From: Hypericum androsaemum
Lineage: Eukaryota; Streptophyta; Magnoliopsida; Malpighiales; Hypericaceae
Direction: 5' to 3'
Assembly (NCBI GenBank): GCA_963995505.1
Contig: OZ023197.1
Coordinates: 11,902,475-11,966,474, forward strand
DNA length: 64,000 nucleotides
In this document: piece after piece, positions 32,932 through 44,624 of the stretch
Layout of the letters: every line of letters begins with the position of its first letter
How positions within the stretch are numbered: the stretch's first letter is position 1
The notes under the pieces: generated by a model
Seen by the model: only the letters and a program-made list of their open reading frames with translations
The model's database searches: none
Told to the model about the DNA's origin: nothing
Made by a program: the position numbers and the translations under genes

Positions 32932-34635
32932 TCATTTTGGAGATGACAAAACTCCAGATACATTCTTTGGTTCATCTTCATCCTGCAGGATGGCCAGAAG
33001 AATTTCACTTGGACCACCAAATTTCTTTAGTGATACCAAGAACGCATTAGCCTCGCCTTCGATGTCAAATCGTCGGCGTGGTATGCTAGTTCTACTAGAC
33101 CTACGAAATTCCTGGTTTTGATAAACATCTCTAATATATTCATCATATCCAGGAATCGCACTCCCACTGGGTGGAAATACCGTACTCCCACTGGAATAAG
33201 GCATTACCTCCCTTTCAGGACTCAGATCACGACCTTCCGGATCAGTTTGAGTTGGAAAATCTCTATCTTCCTCCTCAATTCTCCCACTCGGAAGAAGTGA
33301 TCCAGATGAATCTGGTTCATCTGTCTCATAAAGGGTAAGGTCACTACTAACCTCTCCCAACTTTGGAAATTCATTCTCCAAAAATGTGACATCACGTGAT
33401 TCAAATTCTGTTACATGTCTATTGTCCAGTTCACCCACGAACACGTACCCTTTAGATACCTCTGGGTATCTTATAAAGATACTTTTTCTACCTCTCGGTC
33501 CTAATTTACCGAAAGCACTTGAGGTAGAATGGACATAGGACGCACACCCCCACGGCTTAAAATAGGATAGATCGGGCTTCCGATCTGTCCACATTTCGTA
33601 AGGAGTGGCTGTAACAGACTTAGAGGGAACACGGTTTAGAACGTATGCGGCAGTCAGGAGCGCATCTCCGTAGAATGATATAGGCAAACTTGCCTCTGCC
33701 ATCATCGATCTAACCATATCAAGAAGGGTTCTATTCTTTCTTTCAGCAACTCCATTTTGCTGTGGTGTATAAGGAATGGACAACTGATGTTCAATTCCTT
33801 TTTCAATGCATAGAGCTTTGAACTCATCAGAAAGATATTCATGGCCACGATCAGTTCGTAAGGCCTTTATCTTTCTATCCTTCTGATTCTCAACAAAACT
33901 CATGTATGTCATGAAGCAGTTTAAGGCTTCAGACTTGTGAGAAATCAGGTATATCAGACCATATCTAGTATAGTCATCAATAAAGGTGATGAAGTAATAT
34001 GCTCCATGCCTTGCCCTCACGTTCATTGGACCACATATGTCAGAATGGACTAATTGTAGTGGAAATTTGGCTCTAGCCCCAGTACCGAAAGGTTTTCTAG
34101 TACTTTTCCCTTCTAGACAGGATACGCAACAAGGTAATATAGATTTCTCTATATGGCCCAACAGTCCTGCCTTAGCTAGACAGTTTAAACGATCCTGACC
34201 GATATGGCCAAGTCTAGAATGCCATAGTTTAATATCATCCTCTGATGAATTTGAACTAGTGACAAAGGAAAAACTTTCAGAAGGATCAATATCCAGAATC
34301 AAAAAACCTTCCGATATATATCCAAGGCCAAAATAGGCATCATCCAAAAATAATCTAACGGTGTCGTTCTCAAATGACAACCGGAAACCTAAAGACATTA
34401 AGGCCGAAACTGAGATCAGGTTCCTTCGTATGTCTGGAGCAAACAACACGTCATGTAAAAGAAGGGCACGACTACCACGAAGGTGTAATCTACAAGTGCC
34501 CAGGCCTTTCACATCCACACACGAGTTGTTACCGACAAAAATAGTTTTTGCTCCAGCCGGTAACCGCCTGTACTCAACGAATGAACCACGGTCTCTAGCT
34601 ATATGGTCTGTCGCTCCTGCTTGGGCATTTTGCAA
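32932..34635 (-). pseudogene. Copia integrase region
   Basis: The 567-codon stretch opens with the GATDHI remnant of the protease region, then GAG-pre-integrase (LWHSRLGHIGQDRL, CVSCLEGK), the integrase core with SDICGP, RTDRGHEYLS and the glutamate in PQQNGVAERKNRT, and the C-terminal region (GYVFVG...RHVTEFESRDVTF). Integrase inserts the cDNA into the genome. The segment normally lying between zinc knuckle and protease, with the catalytic Asp-Ser-Gly, is missing. It ends in an in-frame TGA before the RT. Confidence 0.9.
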
Positions 34636-35460
34636 TCTTTTGCAAAATGTCCCTTCTGTTGACAGTTAAAACATTTCACTTTTGAAATGTTAAACCGCTT
34701 GTTCTTTTTAGCCTTGAAGCCATCCAACTTGGTTCCATGGTTTTCAGCCTTTGGAGTTTGTTTACACTTACCCTTCCCTTTACCTTTTTTCTTTTTCCCA
34801 CCACTCCCAGTCGAACAAATCGAATGGGCTTCAGGGTGGGATTTCATAGCTAGGAGGCGATCTTCCTCCAGCTCAAGGTGTCTGGCAACATCATCAAATG
34901 TTACCAAATGATCGGAATGGGTAAGATTCATCTTCATCTGTTCCCAACTTGGTGGTAGAGAACGGATGACAGCTTGAATCTGCTGCTCGTTGCTGAGTAT
35001 GTGACCGGCCTCTGCCAGTTCACTGATCATATTGGACATCACTCTCAAGTGTTTCCTCATGGGAACCTCCGGACGCTTTTTTAAAGGTATCAAACCTTAT
35101 GGTCAAAGCACGCAGCTTCGACACTGAAAGCTTTCCGAATTTCAGTTTGAGAGAATCCCATACCTCTTTCGCGTTGTCATGCACGCGAAATTGTCTGGTG
35201 ATATCATCCATCATGGAACTCAACAAGATCAATCGAGCAGTAGTATTTTTCCTCTTCCAAATAACATAAGCTTCCTTATCTTGCTTATGTTGAGCAGTTG
35301 TGCCTTCTTCAGGCTCATCCATTATGACATGTATGTGCTCCAGAACTTCTTGTTCTTCAAGCACATATTGGATTTTCATACTCCAATTGTCATAATTTTC
35401 ACCGTTGAGTTTTAACTCACGGTTTAGCTCAGCTATAATGGATCTAGAAGCGACTGACAT
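34599..35460 (-). pseudogene. Copia gag, frameshifted
   Basis: Two overlapping frames. Positions 35460-35020 carry the capsid-like N-terminus (LNGENYDNWSMKIQYVLEEQ, DNAKEVWDSLKLKFG). Positions 35093-34599 carry the second half (MRKHLRVMSNMISELAEAG, SLPPSWEQM) and a CCHC zinc knuckle, CFNCQQKGHFAKDC. A frameshift near 35090 joins them. Gag normally forms the particle and binds the RNA. Confidence 0.9.
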
Positions 35461-37578
35461 TTCTATAGGGATTTTTAATATGAGAACATATTAGAAATTT
35501 GATTTGGCAATATGATTCAATTTACTAATCACTCATAACTTTTAACGATATGGAGTTCTTGATTAATCTCAAAATCGAAGTGGGTCGCGGGCATGCTTCC
35601 CCTCACCATTCAAGTATTAATCTTAAACTTCAACCGTTTAAAGTTCATTGACAGTAAATTCAAGTGGAAGCAATTAAACAAACATCTTTATTTAATTACA
35701 TGTTTGACACATGCATTTGTACATTCTGAGTGTGCTCACACATGCACAAAACCTCAGACAAGGTCACAACCTATTGTACAAAAGTCCCCCAAAAGCAACA
35801 TATGTATATGGGGACAGTTAAACATATAATCACACAGGGATCGGATATCCAGGTGATCCGGTAGGAGAATCCAGATACATATCTGGATCTGGCTCCGGAG
35901 ACGATCCGGTGGGGGCCGGGTACGAGGACGATCCGATGAGAAGTTCCAGAGTACTTTCCGGAACTGGAATTGAGTCCATGATCCAGATGATCAGGAGCGG
36001 AGGAAAACTATAATAGTAATCCTTAGCGAAGTAGCGGTTCAAGATCAAACCGCTTCGCAACTCCAGAACAGGAGAAGGTATCATTTCTCTGCGTAGACCC
36101 TTATCCTCAAGATAATGGATCAGGCCATAGAGAGCATCTCTATGGGTATTGAACTCGGGTGCCGAGAAGACACTCATATCTTCTCGAATTTTCATCGTGA
36201 CCAGGAGGTCTCGAAACATAGAGGGCCAGTCCTCTCCATGATCGTAACCTCCGGCCCAGATGCACTCTTGCATCTCCCGGTGAACAGCCTCAATGTGCTC
36301 AACAATGACATACATGTCATTCTTGGGCACACGCAGCGGTAAACGGCGCTTCAGAATCTTCTGTCAAAGTTCTGTTGCACAGAAGTTCAGATACCTGTCT
36401 CCAGTAGCCATCAAATCTTGCAACAATTGCAATTAAATTTCGGGTTAATACTCATATTGTCCCAAAATATGATTGAAAAACTCATTTTCCCATCTTTTGA
36501 TGAACATTTTATGGATCAATTTATGTGATTTTAGTTTAACTTTTACATATCTCGGAACTCGTTCCAAAATATTTTCTTTTTAAGTTTATTAAAATTATAC
36601 CTAATTGACAAAAATTTCTCAAAATTTTTATCAATTTATTGGATTTTAATTGAATAAAAACTGATTTTATCCAATTAAAAGAGAAAAAACCCAAATTTTA
36701 AGTCCAATTTTGACTTAAGTCAAAATTGACCGTAAACCGGGTTGGGTCGAACCAAGAAACCGGGCCAATCCGTCCGGTTTTTTGATTTTCTTGACCCGGG
36801 TATAAATATTTTCGGGAAAAATCGTGAAATTACGATTTTGCCCCTCGCATATTTTCACCCGAATTTTCTCTCTCTTCTCCCGCGAAGACGAAAATCCGGC
36901 CGCCGCTCCTCTCCACGACCGCCGCGTAACGGCGGCGAACCACGGGCCGAGACCGGTCGCAATCGACTCGTCTCGGCCTTGCGATCACGGCCGTAGCGGC
37001 CTCTCGGGCCGTCGTCCAGCCGTTCTCCGCCGCGAAGCTCTTCTCCATTCGGTGCCTCTCCGCCGTCGTCGTCCTCGATCTCACGATTCCGGCGACGGTG
37101 ATCCACAAACGTGGTATAGGGACGTCGGGGAGAAGCCGCAGAATCAACTATCGTCGATCTCCGGCGTCGAAATCGTCGGATTTCCGACGCAATCGACGGA
37201 TTTCGTTTTCGGGCGAAAACGCCCAAATCGCCCGATAAGGGTCAATTTCGATTTGGGGATTTTTGGGAAAATTTCCAATTAATCCCCAAGTCTTCCGAAA
37301 ATTGCACCGAGGTCCATGACACGCAGGTGCCACGTAAGCGGTCAAAATTTCCGATTGGTACCTTAAGGTTTCGCGCGTGCGCGAATTTGCCCGCGTGGTT
37401 AGGCAAACTTTAATTTAGTCCCGCTGGTTCCAAATTAATTACATTAAAGTCCAACAGATTATGATTTTTCATAAAATCACGATTAATATGATTTTTAACT
37501 CAATAAATCACATAATTACTTGAATTAAAACATCATATTATCATCAAAACATGGTTTCAACCATGCTCTGATACCAAT
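35461..37578 (-). other. Long leader of the Copia element
   Basis: 2.1 kb separates the 5' LTR from gag. It contains an extra ORF (35830-36411), an AT-rich part (36420-36720) and a GC-rich part (36840-37130). The primer site is at its very start on the minus strand. Antisense and sense ORFs in the GC-rich part look like composition effects. Confidence 0.7.
35830..36411 (-). pseudogene. Extra ORF upstream of gag, unknown function
   Basis: From an ATG at 36411 (MATGDRYLNFCATEL) the frame runs to 35830, broken by one TGA at 36366-36364. The part after it is 166 codons from MPKNDMYVIVEHI. It has a mixed alpha/beta-like composition with YVIVEHIEAVHREMQECIW, HRDALYGLIHYLEDKGLRR and an acidic-proline tail (YPAPTGSSPEPDPDMY). 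It is not Gag, Env or any retrotransposon domain I know. It could be a captured host fragment or a lineage-specific accessory ORF. Confidence 0.5.
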
Positions 37579-38223
37579 TGACGGTTTTGATGCGTAATTA
37601 ACGAGTAATTACGTGTTAAACCCGTTGAATTAACAAACTAATTCGTTAATAATAAATCACTTACTTGTTGAAGTAAGAGGTCCACAGGCTCGGGTCCACG
37701 ATTTCTTCGTGCTGGTCGAATTACGATCACGTTCGAACGGATCCGTAATCGATTTTCACGAGATTTCCTTTAATCGAAAATCTGATTAAAATTCTGGAAC
37801 TGATCCGGAATTTTCCTTTCTGAGTGAGTAGTTGTAGGAAAAGTTACAAATTGGTCCAGCCAGATTTCCCTTTTTATAGGGAAATCCGGACAACCAAAAT
37901 ACACCACATGGCATGCCACGTGTCCGCTACGTGGCGCCACGTGGCACGCCGGACCGCATGTCCGCCACGTGGCACGCCGGACCGCATGTCCGTCACGTGT
38001 CCGCCACGTGGCACGCCGGATCGCGCGCCCCGTGGCGCCTTGTGGGCGCGCCACGTGGGCTGCCACATGTGACGTCAGCGCCACGTCATGCTGACGTGGC
38101 GCTTGCGTAGCTTGGGCCGGTCAACGCGGGTTGACCGGCCCATCCAAACCAACTTTTTGGGCCTAATGGGCCCGGGCCCAATTAGGCACAATAATAATTG
38201 CCTATTGGGCCCAAGGTCCAACA
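37579..38223 (-). repeat. 5' LTR of the Copia element
   Basis: 645 bp, nearly identical to 29834-30459, with TATA CCCTATAAAAAG-type sequence near 37880-37868 on the minus strand and the G-box array at 37910-38105. It abuts the tRNA-Met primer site at 37578. Confidence 0.93.
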
Positions 38224-38228
38224 AAAAT

Positions 38229-39384
38229 GAACTAATAAATCCTTTATAAGATGTAAGAAAAAAAATAAACAATTGATGTTAAATCTAAGAAATAAAGTTT
38301 AAACGGACCAATTTAACACCACCTATTTTTCGGACGGGTGATGTGTCCTTCTCTTTCCTCGTTTGCCTTCGGGTCCCGTGTTGTCTCCCTCTTCCGCTTG
38401 GGCCCAGATAATGGGTTTGGGCCTGTTAATCGAGCGCTATACAATTAATTGTTGTGGCTATGGGTTATGTTTTAAATAATTAATAAAAACCATTCAAATT
38501 TATAATTAATTGTTTGCCAAACGTGCATGGCTGAAAAAATGACTAAATTGAGTAATTCTTGAGTCAATGGATTACAAATTGGATACTTTCTTTTTATTAA
38601 TACGAATAATTCTTGTAAAAGAATTAAATCTTATATCAAAATTGAATTGTGTCTGGTTTCTGTAGATCCCAATATGGACTCTGGAATCAAATAGCTAGCG
38701 GATCTGGATCTAAATCTAGATTTTTCTTTAAACAATTGGATCCGAGACTCCCATGGATCTAGATTTGAATTGGCCTTTTGCCCTTCCTACTTGGGATAAT
38801 CCTAGGCACCAAAGGTAGGTTCGTACATGCACCGGATCTATTTGGATGGATTAAGTTTTGGTTCCAAAGAAAAGACAAAAGAGAAGCATTTCACTGGAAC
38901 CTCTTTGTTACCGCTATTTGTTATTCTCTTAATAGCAAAACTGAGAACGATTTCGGAGTGTTCTTTCTCATTTAACAAGCTACAAAAATAAATAGGATAG
39001 TTATAATCAGATAGCGAAATTTATATAGAAGTTGGAACTAGTTACAATCTGATGAAACTGATAATGCCTCAGTAGGTGTGCTACACCCACAGACGTTAGA
39101 AGTTGAACTCTGCAGCTGTCACTCCGATGACATAAAATGTAAAACACAAGAGGCTGCTTGCTCTTACTCAACACTTTCTGCTGTGCTCATCATTTGCTAT
39201 GCTTATCAGTACCGCGATTGCTTCTGCGGTCCATGAACACAGGAGACAAGAATTGACAGGAAGCCACTCGGAATACCACCGGAACGAAGTTCGTATCAGG
39301 ATTAGCGTAGCAGGGGATTCTACTCTTGCACACAGAAAGGAACTTCTTCAGATGCTAACCGAATAGTTGTAAAGTGAAAGCCGT
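38229..39384. repeat. Duplicated block, copy A (right half) ending in an NLR 3' flank
   Basis: Positions 38229-38705 are repeated at 59766-60240 and 62246-62755, and 38776-39375 are repeated at 62757-63200 (aggttcgtacatg, tttggttccaaag, cagctgtcactccgatgaca). In the 63-kb copy this last part lies directly 3' of an NLR end, so here it is the 3' flank of an NLR that is no longer present. No coding sequence recognised. Confidence 0.65.
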
Positions 39385-39545
39385 CTGCCATAAAATTGTT
39401 GTGTTGTCACGAGATAATCTTTTTATTTATTGTTATTGACTTGACCTAGATAATATATTTCGCTTTACTACTGTCGTCTACTTTGTTACTAATTTTTTAT
39501 ATATTTTACTCGATCACCACTTGGTTGCTCTTTAGGCCGATCAGA
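39385..39545. other. NLR 5' flank fused to an NLR 3' flank
   Basis: The stretch ttattgttattgacttgacc through gatcaccacttggttgctct matches the upstream region of NLR copies (compare 6330-6440). It follows at once on an NLR 3' flank (to ~39384). The coding region that should lie between is gone. Confidence 0.55.
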
Positions 39546-40930
39546 TTTTCAGGAAAACTCTGAGGGGAAATGGTAGGGAGGGACTGAGGAGAGGAAGAAA
39601 CTGACGAGGGAGAGAGAAAAAAGGTTTAGGGTAATATTAATATAATGTGTTATGTGTTAGGGAATTTTTAATACATATAAGGTATTTTTAATACGTTAGA
39701 ATTTTAACATTTTTAATTTTTGATATTTGAAATCGAATACTTTGAATAGTATGTTTTATATCCGTAAAATTTGGATTAAATTTTTTTGAATTTTAACAAT
39801 TTTAGACAATCCGAGTTATATATTTATAATCCTCGTTAAATATTAAATCCGGTATTTTTTTTTTCCACCAAAATCTGAGTTACATTTGTAAACCAATATC
39901 ACAACACATGCAAACCAATACCACTACATTCGAAAACCAATGTCACCACATTCGAAAATCAATATCACTAAGCTAAAAATCAATATCTATACAGCTGAAA
40001 ACACACATTTAAACCAATATCACCACATTCGAAAATCAATATCACTGCAACAAAAAATCAATATCACTAAGCTAAAAACCAATATCTATACAGGTGAAAA
40101 CTAATCTCAACACAGCTAAAAATCAATATCACTAAACCTTAAAACCAATATGTATACAACATATGCAACACAACTCTGAAACAATTTGAAGCCAAATCAG
40201 TTGCCTCCCACTCTTAGAAAACTTCTCTAATTTAATTTGAAGAAGCTCTGGGAAGAAGTAGAAACAGCACGAGAGGGCAGTGAGGTTCTTCACGACGGTG
40301 AGGTTCCTCACAAAGCTTGTGTAAGTGGAGGAGGCATCGAGTTGGAGGAGGCATATAGCTTACCACCGTCGCCGTAATCGTCACCATCGACAACAAAACC
40401 CCCGCCATCGCCATGGCCAATAAACCTCCCGCCGTCGTCATCGACAACAAATATCAAGAAGCCGATGCGGATCCTCCTTGTACGGGTCGTGACTCCAACG
40501 GGAAAATAGATTTTGGATGATCTGAGTTTATAATTAAGTGGGTAGGGAAGGAAAATAGATTTTTTATGATATGGGTTTATTTAATTAGTGAAAGAGAGGG
40601 TGGGAGAGGAAGAGACGAAACAGAGGAAGAGAGATGGTTGGTTTAAATTAGTTTTTTGTTAAAAAGTCAAAAATGCCCCTGATTGGTTATCGACCATTGG
40701 GTCTAAATTTTTTTTAAATCGAATCTGACGGCTCTAAATCTAGTCTCCACTTGGGAACAACTTTTTTTTAGTCCCCACTCAATCCGTTCTCCTTTTATCA
40801 TATGGTAAGGGGTACAATTGATATTTATATAAAATTTCGTTTCTGGTCCCTAGAAATCAGACCACTTATCAAAGAAATTTCTTTCCTGAGTCTTGGACGG
40901 AAATAGAGACTTTTCAGGTAGGGACAATTC
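39546..40930. other. Second minisatellite-bearing Mutator-family segment
   Basis: Positions 39884-40165 hold ~12 copies of the aaaccaatatcaccacattc unit seen in the 22-28 kb element. Near 40690-40790 is a terminus related to that element's left end: on the minus strand, GGATTGAGTGGGGACTA, then GGAGACTAGATTTAGAGCCG versus GGGGACTGATTCTGGGCCG at 22166. The left end and TSD were not found. The interior ORF at 40232-40450 is low-complexity. This is probably a deletion derivative. Confidence 0.5.
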
Positions 40931-41240
40931 CAAATGGAGAGATTCTGTAGAGAGGTAAGATGTTGAATCCGTTTAGAAAGAGACTTTATTTCTTTTCCAA
41001 TCGTAAAACATAAAAGAGTAGAGGTTTCCGAGGAGTTGGATAAACTCTATATTATTATCCGCGAACAAGTTCATCTCACATTCACCGATGTTTATACTCT
41101 CAAGGGAGGATAAATGGTGGAGCCATGGTGCCAGGACACTTGTATCTGTGACATGATCAATGTCTAGTTCTTTTACAAAAGTGAAGCCGTGGAGCGCCTC
41201 CTCTCGCAAAAAACCCAAACCTCCAATTTTCCCAATCCTA
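40931..41240 (-). pseudogene. NLR LRR fragment
   Basis: Minus strand, matching the last LRRs of the cluster NLRs: GFLREEALHG, then LDIDHVTDTSVLAPWLHHLSSLES, NLFADNNIEFIQLL and (frameshifted) QNLSIWNC. It corresponds to roughly 110 residues. Its end (ccaaatggagagattct) is like that of NLR pseudogene 1, so both derive from the same subtype. No NB-ARC is attached. Confidence 0.85.
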
Positions 41241-41939
41241 GTATTTAAAATATTCTAAAAAACCTGAATAATAATTAGAAAAGAACACTTCTAAAAATCG
41301 GAAAAACTTCCAAAAAATACAGTAAACTATCAGCCGAGACCGAGAAACATTAGACGAAAGGCCCGAGTAGAATAGTTAGCACGTCAATTGGAAAGACGAA
41401 GAAGAGTACTGGGGAGGAAAAGTGGAACCTCCATATTCTGGACATTTTCTCTTACTTGGTCAGTGACTCATTATTATAAATAATTACTAATTTAATATCA
41501 TTCCTTAACTCCATCTGATTGGTATTAAAAATATTAACAATATTACATTTTTCTTGGGATTGTATTAAAGCAATAGATGATAATCATGTACCCGTTGTTT
41601 TCCCACCAAAATTAAACCAGATCAAAATATTTGTGTCAGCAGGATGGAAATCACAGCTCATGATGATAGCAGATGCTTTATTGCAAAATAAGTGAAGAAA
41701 ATCTAAAAAATGGATCAGACTGTATGAATTGATTACGAGATTATATAACATACGCCGCAGCGCAAAATAAAAGTTAATGCTCAGTTATGTGATTGTTATC
41801 CTAGTCTGTTCAATTATTATTTTAGTTTGACTATTTTTACGAATATATTACACTCTGTTACCGTTAGCATTTTTTAACTTGTGTCTTAAGTAAAATAGTA
41901 ACCACATCAATTGGAAAGACGGAGAGAGTTTTAGGACGA
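41241..41939. other. Decayed F-box module spacer
   Basis: Pieces such as ggaaagacgaagaagagtac, ttctcttacttggtcagtga and aaaatctaaaaaatggatca match spacers near 13800, 16260, 44030, 47765 and 49000. No gene. Confidence 0.5.
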
Positions 41940-41986
41940 TGATGAAGATAAGGAATGACATTAAATTAGTAATTATCTATAGTTTG

Positions 41987-42033
<47 letters not shown>

Positions 42034-44002
42034 GAGTTTTAATTATAGTAGAATTATATGTATTAGGTTTCTTTTAATTTTCTATAAATAGGACCTATTT
42101 TGATAAATATAAACAAGGGTTTTTCCGAGTTATCTATCGCTTTCCGGTATTCGTAGAATCAATGCATCGAGGCTTTTATCGTATTTTGGATATTCTCAGA
42201 ATCAATGGACCACGATCTCCTATCCACATTCTCCTGCATCAGTTGGTAATCAGAGGTTCGTCAAGCCTGGCGGTGTTCGATTATTCTGATCGGAGTTCGT
42301 TTTATAAAAAAAGTTTGATTTTAGGGTTTCACGAGAAACCCCGACGCCGTCACCAGCAACTTCATAGGCCGCCATCAGTAGCTGAGCCTTCCCGATCGAG
42401 CGCCCCCACCTCTGCCCCCACCGCGAGGCATCGGCCCTGTTACTCGAAGCCGACCCGTCGTTCCCCTTGTTCTATCGTGATCCACCGGTGCCTAGAGGGA
42501 GGAAGAAAATGCGTCCATACCGTGCACCGTAAGCCGAGGCCGCCCTTCCCGTGCCGCCATCGTCGATGATGACTCTCCCCCTCCTGCAGGCCGCCGCCCT
42601 TGCCGGAGGCATCAAGGGTTTGGAATTTCCCTCTTTATTTGATTAGGGTTTCTGTTGGAATTGGGGATTTTTATTTTGGGACTAATTCGGATATTTGCAA
42701 AAGTTTGAGCACTGGTTGAGATTTGCAACAGATATCAATGATTGATACGTAATTTTCTAGTGGCCAAATTACAGTCTGGTCCAGATAGGTTTTCTAAAAT
42801 TGTAGATTAGTTCTTCTGAGCTTAATTGAAATTGAAGATGTTTGATTCTATGGTACATATTCCTACTTTGTGTAATTTTTCTTATCTCGATTAGGAAATT
42901 TCGAGAAGAGATTTTGTGAAGTGGCTTGTCAACGTGGAGATATACTTTTATGTTCACAAGTTTGCGGAGCTGGATAAAGTCAGATTTATCAAATGACGAT
43001 TGCGAGATAATCATATGCATTGGTGGTTTGATTTAAATCTTCGACGACAACGATGTGGTACGCAGAAAATATCTCGATGGTCCAAGATGAAAGAGAAGTT
43101 GATTTATGCCTTGTTTTCTCAACATGCTTACGAAGTTTGGAACGCTGTTGGTAACAAACACCGTCGCTTTTGGGAACAATATGATCGTCAAGTGGTCTAG
43201 AAGTTGCATGAGCTTCAAGCTAATTTGGATGATTAGAGACAAGAGATAGTAGAGATCTTGAGGACGAAACAGACTGCACCATCAGGAGAAGTTGAAGATG
43301 CTTTGGTTTGGAAAGATGTTGGTGAATCTACTGATAACTTATTTAGTGAACTAATTTATGACTCTTACCTTGATGAGGAGGTTGATGTAGACAATGGTTG
43401 ATGCAGTTGTTGGTAACTCTAGACTTAAGGACTCCACTAAGGATGACGAGTTGGTGAACAAGGCCATGCCCCACACAAACCATGATTATGAGGTCGAGTA
43501 TGTCGAACATATTGACTTTCTTAGAGTTGACAAGTTTGAGTATGTTGAAGCTTCTTCCTTGCTACATATGTGGAATGCCCTCAAGGATGCTGAAAGATCT
43601 GCTCGATGGAATGAAAGATATCAAATATCACCGCGTCACTCAACAGTGTTCAAGAGTGCATGTACGACGATATCAAACTGGCCGACGATACAAAATTCGA
43701 GGGCAAATTTCTCCAACCTGGGGAGAATGATGGAGATAAGGAATAACATTAAATTAGTAATTATCTATAGTTTGATTATTATTATTATTAGGAGTTTTAA
43801 TTATAGTAAAATTATATGTATTCGATTTCTTTTAGTTTTCTATAAATATGACATTTCTTTGTTATTTTAGTCGGTTGAATTTTGATAAATATAAATAAGG
43901 ATTTTTCCGAGTTATCGAATCAACGGATTAAGGCTTTTATCATATTTTCTGGGTATTCTCAGAATCAACGGACCTACGATCTCCTATCCACGTTCCCATG
44001 CA
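41940..44002 (+). mobile_element. Decayed Gypsy-type LTR element (~2.06 kb)
   Basis: Terminal repeats 41940-42238 and 43728-44002 share TGATG(A/G)AGATAAGGAAT at the start, tctataaata in the middle and atctcctatccac near the end. The left copy is followed by ttggtaatcagaggttcg, a tRNA-Met-like primer site. The right copy is preceded by aacctggggagaatga, the usual Gypsy polypurine context. A Gag-like segment lies at 43000-43200 (HWWFDLNLRRQRCG, then ISRWSKMKEKL). No protease, RT or integrase remains. A clear TSD was not found. The left LTR is longer mainly because of a (TTA)n expansion. Confidence 0.7.
41987..42033. repeat. (TTA)n microsatellite in an LTR
   Basis: About 15 uninterrupted ATT/TTA units within the left LTR; the right LTR has only about five at 43776-43792. 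Confidence 0.9.
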
Positions 44003-44613
44003 TAAGAGGAACAGTGGAACTTCCATTTTCTGAGCATTTCTCTTAGTTGGTCAGTAACCCGCGCGTATATTAAATTGAGTTTTCTTCATGCAAGTGTATG
44101 TCTCGCCGAAATTATTGAACATCTATATATTTCAAACTAACAACAGGATAATCTTTTTAAAAAGTAGTTTTATTGTTCACTTTGCATTCAGTAGATGCAT
44201 TAGATTATTAGATATTTACTTTAAAAAAAATTAAATGCGTTTGATTATTATTGGTCTAGCTGACTTTGTTTGGATAACGTAATTGATAGTTATGATTTCA
44301 ACGATTTTTTCACTTTATGATGGTTCAACATAATTCACTTTTATTTTATTGAAAAATATTATCAATTGATAAAAGAGAATCTGATAATTTGCCCAAATCT
44401 TTCCTCAGATTTTAGCTTCCTTTGTGTGCTTTTCCTTCAGCGCCTGTCATTGGATTGGATGTGGTTGCACGTGAGACGACTTGAGCCTTTTTCTTGGACA
44501 CGCGTCTTGTATTGTAACTGGGCCTTGCGGGCTCAGCGCTTCACGGCCCACGAAGGCTCCATTCATTGTAGCTTCAGTTGAAGAACATTATTCTTCAAGA
44601 GTAAAATCTAAAT
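44003..44613. other. Upstream region of the intact F-box gene
   Basis: Matches 13790-14170 upstream of F-box pseudogene 1 (ttttagcttcctttgtgtgc, gattggatgtggttgcacgt, cgcttcacggcccacgaagg). It is cut from the coding region by the Pack-MULE-like insertion that follows. Confidence 0.65.
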
Positions 44614-44624
44614 AATAATATTAG

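Larger units (their letters stand above)
29834..38223 (-). mobile_element. Copia LTR retrotransposon, 8390 bp, minus strand
   Basis: LTRs of 626 bp (29834-30459) and 645 bp (37579-38223) begin TGACGG and end CCAACA on the plus strand, with an exact 5-bp TSD AAAAT (29829-29833 and 38224-38228). On the minus strand, the primer site ATTGGTATCAGAGCATGG (37578-37561) matches initiator tRNA-Met, and the polypurine tract AGTGGGAGA abuts the other LTR (30468-30460). Gene order is leader ORF, gag, integrase, then reverse transcriptase-RNase H, the Copia order. Damage: a gag frameshift near 35090, a missing protease active-site region near 34630, and an in-frame TGA at 32934-32932. The unoccupied site is visible in the paralogous blocks at 59760-59775 and 62240-62255 (gaagaaaatgaactaataa). 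Confidence 0.96.

Noticed and set aside
36742..37345. GC-rich ORFs in the Copia leader on both strands
   Set aside because: Overlapping open frames on both strands with Arg/Pro-rich products are expected from GC-rich DNA; no domain and no conservation evidence.
42162..42569. 136-codon ORF inside the Gypsy-type element
   Set aside because: A proline/arginine-rich product without a domain, lying in the untranslated leader after the primer site; probably chance in GC-rich sequence.
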